Source: CAZNKO01 sp964573855 (lineage in GTDB: Bacteria > Patescibacteriota > Patescibacteriia > UBA9934 > GWF2-40-263). From it: 7,290 nucleotides of DNA. Below, piece after piece: positions 5,532 through 7,290 of the stretch. The stretch covers positions 1 through 7,290 of the forward strand of contig CAZNKO010000042.1 of assembly GCA_964573855.1 (NCBI GenBank), read 5' to 3'. Under the pieces are notes generated by a model. It was not told where the DNA came from. It saw only the letters and a program-made list of their open reading frames with translations, and did no database searches. A program made the position numbers and the translations under genes. How positions within the stretch are numbered: position 1 is the stretch's first letter; every line of letters starts with the position of its first letter.

Positions 5532-5545
5532 AGCGTTCGCCACGC

Positions 5546-6304
5546 TCAGCGGGGCTTCGCGAGCAGCTCCTCCGCGATCTCGCGCTCGTCCTGGGTATTG
5601 ATGCCGATCACCTCCTCCGGAGCCACGGAGATCGCAGAAAGTTTCTCTCCTTGCTCTACCGCCATGGCAATCATATCCGTCAGGTAATACTCTCTCTGGA
5701 CGTTCTCCTTCTTCAACTTGTCAATATTCGCCCAGAGCCAGGCCGTCTGAAAACAATATAGGGCAGGGTCAAGCTCCTTGATAGCACGAATCTTCTCATC
5801 TGCATCTTTATATTGCGGGATGCCGACAATGTGGCTGTCCCTCCCTCGTAAAATCCTCCCCCACTGCACAAAGGCACGATGCCATCCTTCAAAGTCCGGA
5901 ACGGAGGTTGTCATCATGGTCACGGTATTCCCTCGTTCCTCATGCCGTTTCGCCAACTTCTTCAGCGTCTTAGCGGAAATGAAGGGATGGTCGCCGTAGA
6001 GCACGATAATCGCCTCGGCATCCCCGACGGTCTGCTGGGCGGCGCGCACCGCATCCCCGGTCCCTAATTGTTTCTGTTGAACGGCGTACTCGCATCCCCC
6101 GTTGAAAGCATCACAAATTCTCTGGCCTTCGGGGCCGATCACAATCACCGGTTTCGGATCCAGTCCGGACGATCGGACGCTTTCAAGCAAATGCTGAAGG
6201 ATGGGTTTCCCGCCGACGGGCGTCAGCGCCTTCGGAACATCTGACTTCATGCGTTTCCCGAGGCCCGCCGCGAGAATCACCACCCGAAATTTCTTCTCTA
6301 ACAT
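5546..6304 (-). CDS. GlmU-like sugar-1-phosphate nucleotidyltransferase, single domain
   Basis: The product is 252 residues and matches the N-terminal uridyltransferase domain of GlmU. GlmU normally makes UDP-GlcNAc and has about 450 residues with a C-terminal left-handed beta-helix acetyltransferase; that half is absent here. Seen: nucleotide-binding LAAGLGKRM (11-19), Lys25, TPVGGKP (28-34), QQKQLGTGDA (76-85), YGDHPFI (103-109, metal Asp105), EYYLTD (205-210) and GINT (234-237). At sites that contact the sugar in E. coli GlmU there are changes: GIPQYKDA where GIVEHKDA is usual, and KELDPALY where EINTGIL is usual. The sugar may therefore differ (inference). The ATG at 6304 is preferred to a TTG at 6334, because the homology starts there and a promoter fits. 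First gene of the kinase/endonuclease Q group. TGA is the stop. Confidence 0.9.
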   Translation of the reverse strand: MLEKKFRVVILAAGLGKRMKSDVPKALTPVGGKPILQHLLESVRSSGLDPKPVIVIGPEGQRICDAFNGGCEYAVQQKQLGTGDAVRAAQQTVGDAEAIIVLYGDHPFISAKTLKKLAKRHEERGNTVTMMTTSVPDFEGWHRAFVQWGRILRGRDSHIVGIPQYKDADEKIRAIKELDPALYCFQTAWLWANIDKLKKENVQREYYLTDMIAMAVEQGEKLSAISVAPEEVIGINTQDEREIAEELLAKPR

Positions 6305-6313
6305 AGCCCACCG

Positions 6314-6341
6314 ACGATACCAGAACCGCGACAATTTTCAA
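6314..6341 (-). promoter_or_regulatory. Possible promoter for the GlmU-like gene group
   Basis: On the minus strand TTGAAA (6336-6341, five of six to consensus), a 16-nt spacer, then TATCGT (6314-6319, four of six). The transcript would start very close to the ATG at 6304. GGTGGG just before the ATG could serve as a weak ribosome site. Confidence 0.4.
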
Positions 6342-6353
6342 CCTTGACAACCG

Positions 6354-6467
6354 TTAAAGAAGCGTCTCCACCCGCGCCCAGATAATCCCAGCCACAACAC
6401 CGGCCGCAAACACCAAAGCATACCGGACCACAACGCACAGGAGACAACGCGATTTGTTTGATTCCAT
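6354..6467 (-). CDS. Possible 37-residue single-pass membrane protein
   Basis: A short frame starting MESNKSRCLLCVVVRYALVF. A polar, basic start with CxxC is followed by a hydrophobic stretch (about residues 9-30, ending AAGVVAGIIW) and a short charged tail, so the layout fits a small inner-membrane protein. It sits between the 5S rRNA terminators and the GlmU-like gene and explains the otherwise empty 6340-6480 stretch. No strong Shine-Dalgarno is seen. An overlapping 47-codon frame from an ATG upstream is less protein-like (many Trp and Arg). Coding status is uncertain. Confidence 0.4.
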   Translation of the reverse strand: MESNKSRCLLCVVVRYALVFAAGVVAGIIWARVETLL

Positions 6468-6487
6468 AGCGCTATCAGCATAGCACA

Positions 6488-6517
6488 AACCCTCCTTCGC
6501 TAAAGCTACGGAGGGTT
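6488..6517. terminator. Hairpin downstream of 5S rRNA, terminator-like
   Basis: AACCCTCC (6488-6495) pairs with GGAGGGTT (6510-6517) around a 14-nt loop with further GC pairing. T-rich tails are short on both strands. The core CCTTCGCTAAAGCTACGGAGG resembles a REP-type palindrome seen in many environmental genomes, so it may be a repeat used as a backup terminator. Confidence 0.5.
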
Positions 6518-6527
6518 ATTTGTAGAG

Positions 6528-6550
6528 CAAATAAAAAGAGTCTTAAAGTC
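6528..6550 (-). terminator. 5S precursor stem with T-run, probable rRNA operon terminator
   Basis: GACTTTAAGACTC after the 5S (minus strand; 6538-6550) pairs with GGGTCTTAAAGTC before it (6657-6669) in 13 pairs including one G-U. TTTTTATTT follows directly. The helix extends the 5S terminal stem, so it can serve both 5S maturation and termination. Confidence 0.65.
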
Positions 6551-6657
6551 CCGGCGCCGACCTACTCTCGCCCAATCGGACTACCATCAGCCTTGTGCGG
6601 CTTAACTTCTGTGTTCGGGATGGGAACAGGTGTGACCCGCCAAGAAATGGCACCGAG
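6550..6657 (-). rRNA. rrf: 5S ribosomal RNA
   Basis: About 108 nt on the minus strand. Terminal stem CGGTGCC (near 6655) pairs with GGCGCCG. The central conserved parts are present: TCCCATCCCGAACACAGAAG, TTAAGCC, GATGGTAGT and GAGAGTAGGTC. The exact ends are approximate because the stem continues into flanking complementary sequence. It is the last gene of the rRNA operon that enters from the right. Confidence 0.95.
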
Positions 6658-6672
6658 ACTTTAAGACCCTTT

Positions 6673-6792
6673 CGGCTTCATAAAATGACGATCTGCTGGC
6701 TTGGGCCTGCGGTCCTCGCTCAACGTACGGTCTAAGTACGTCTCGCTTCGGTCCTCGGGCCGCGCCAGCATCTCATCCATTTTATGAAGCCG
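6673..6792. repeat. Long imperfect hairpin A in the 23S-5S spacer
   Basis: CGGCTTCATAAAATG (6673-6687) and CATTTTATGAAGCCG (6778-6792) are exact complements. Inside, TGCTGGC/GCCAGCA, GGCC pairing, GGTCC/GGACC and CGTAC/GTACG at the tip continue the helix over about 120 nt. It is homologous to hairpin B in inverted orientation. No ORF or tRNA is seen in it. Confidence 0.8.
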
Positions 6793-6828
6793 TTCGGAGT
6801 GAATGTAAAGTAACGAGTTAAATTCTAT

Positions 6829-6950
6829 GACTTTATAAAATCGATGAGATGTTGGCGCGCGGGGTAGCCAGCCTCCGAGCCGTACTTAAAACGTACGGTG
6901 AGGAGGTGGCGGGGTCCCCGCAAGCCAACAGATCGCGATTTTATAAAGTC
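6829..6950. repeat. Long imperfect hairpin B next to the 23S rRNA 3' end
   Basis: GACTTTATAAAATCG (6829-6843) and CGATTTTATAAAGTC (6936-6950) are exact complements. Inside, GTTGGC/GCCAAC, CGGGG/CCCCG and a tip CCGTAC-TTAAAA-CGTACGG (one extra base) continue the stem. Its right arm directly abuts the end of the 23S homology. Confidence 0.8.
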
Positions 6951-7250
<300 letters not shown>

Positions 7251-7290
7251 CATTCTGTTGCTTGCAAACCGCGTCAATATTCTGAATTTT
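7251..7290 (-). other. Probable 3' end of an intron in 23S rRNA, cut by the window
   Basis: These 40 nt do not fit 23S rRNA. On the minus strand they end CAAGCAACAGAATG, then TCGGTCTCC of the exon. A terminal G before the exon is what a group I intron shows, and the expected upstream exon (GAGACAGT) would end in T, also as for group I. The part visible is too short to prove a class; an intervening sequence or an assembly fault is also possible. Confidence 0.45.

Noticed and set aside
5546..5548. TGA recoded as glycine (as in some CPR lineages)
   Set aside because: TGA sits at the natural ends of the nucleotidyltransferase and endonuclease Q, and conserved domains contain no in-frame TGA.
6670..6950. 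tRNA gene in the 23S-5S spacer
   Set aside because: No cloverleaf or T-loop motif is present; the sequence is explained by the two long hairpins.

Overview
The window looks like a chromosomal segment of a Patescibacteria (CPR) bacterium of the Parcubacteria type. This is inferred from style, not from a marker search. The genes are short and densely packed, base composition is moderate, and TGA, TAA and TAG all serve as stops (standard code 11). Several gene families here are common in that group: a cyanophycin-synthetase-like ATP-grasp protein, endonuclease Q, a stand-alone GlmU-like nucleotidyltransferase and an L,D-transpeptidase with FG-GAP repeats. Palindromic intergenic repeats and a probable rRNA intron fit the same picture.

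Layout, left to right. Positions 2-1021 (+) hold an ATP-grasp ligase-like protein cut by the window edge. It converges on, and overlaps by about 112 bp, an unrecognised protein on the minus strand (910-1401). That gene lies just downstream of a tRNA-Ala(TGC) (1469-1543, minus). The 80-bp gap between the tRNA and the next gene carries divergent promoters. Positions 1624-3030 (+) encode a secreted FG-GAP/YkuD L,D-transpeptidase. A 34-residue Lys/Arg protein follows (3200-3304, +) with a perfect Shine-Dalgarno and a bidirectional terminator. A dispersed palindromic repeat (3359-3428) supplies the stop codon of the next gene.

From 6304 down to 3418 the minus strand carries a GlmU-like nucleotidyltransferase, a P-loop kinase and an endonuclease Q homologue. 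The two gaps between these three genes are each bounded by a perfect inverted repeat with CCCCGT/ACGGGG ends. In both cases the downstream ATG sits one base beyond the repeat, and a short ORF fills the loop and stops inside the repeat. Upstream of this group are a 37-codon putative membrane protein (6354-6467) and the end of an rRNA operon.

The rRNA operon is transcribed from the right edge leftwards. It contains the last ~300 nt of 23S rRNA, a spacer holding two homologous ~120-nt hairpins in opposite orientation, 5S rRNA inside a long precursor stem that also looks like a terminator, and a second terminator-like hairpin. At 7250/7251 the conserved 23S sequence stops abruptly and is replaced by unrelated sequence ending in G, as expected at the 3' splice site of a group I-type intron.

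The best candidates for something undescribed are the matched repeat elements at gene starts, the mirrored hairpin pair in the rRNA spacer, and the 23S break.
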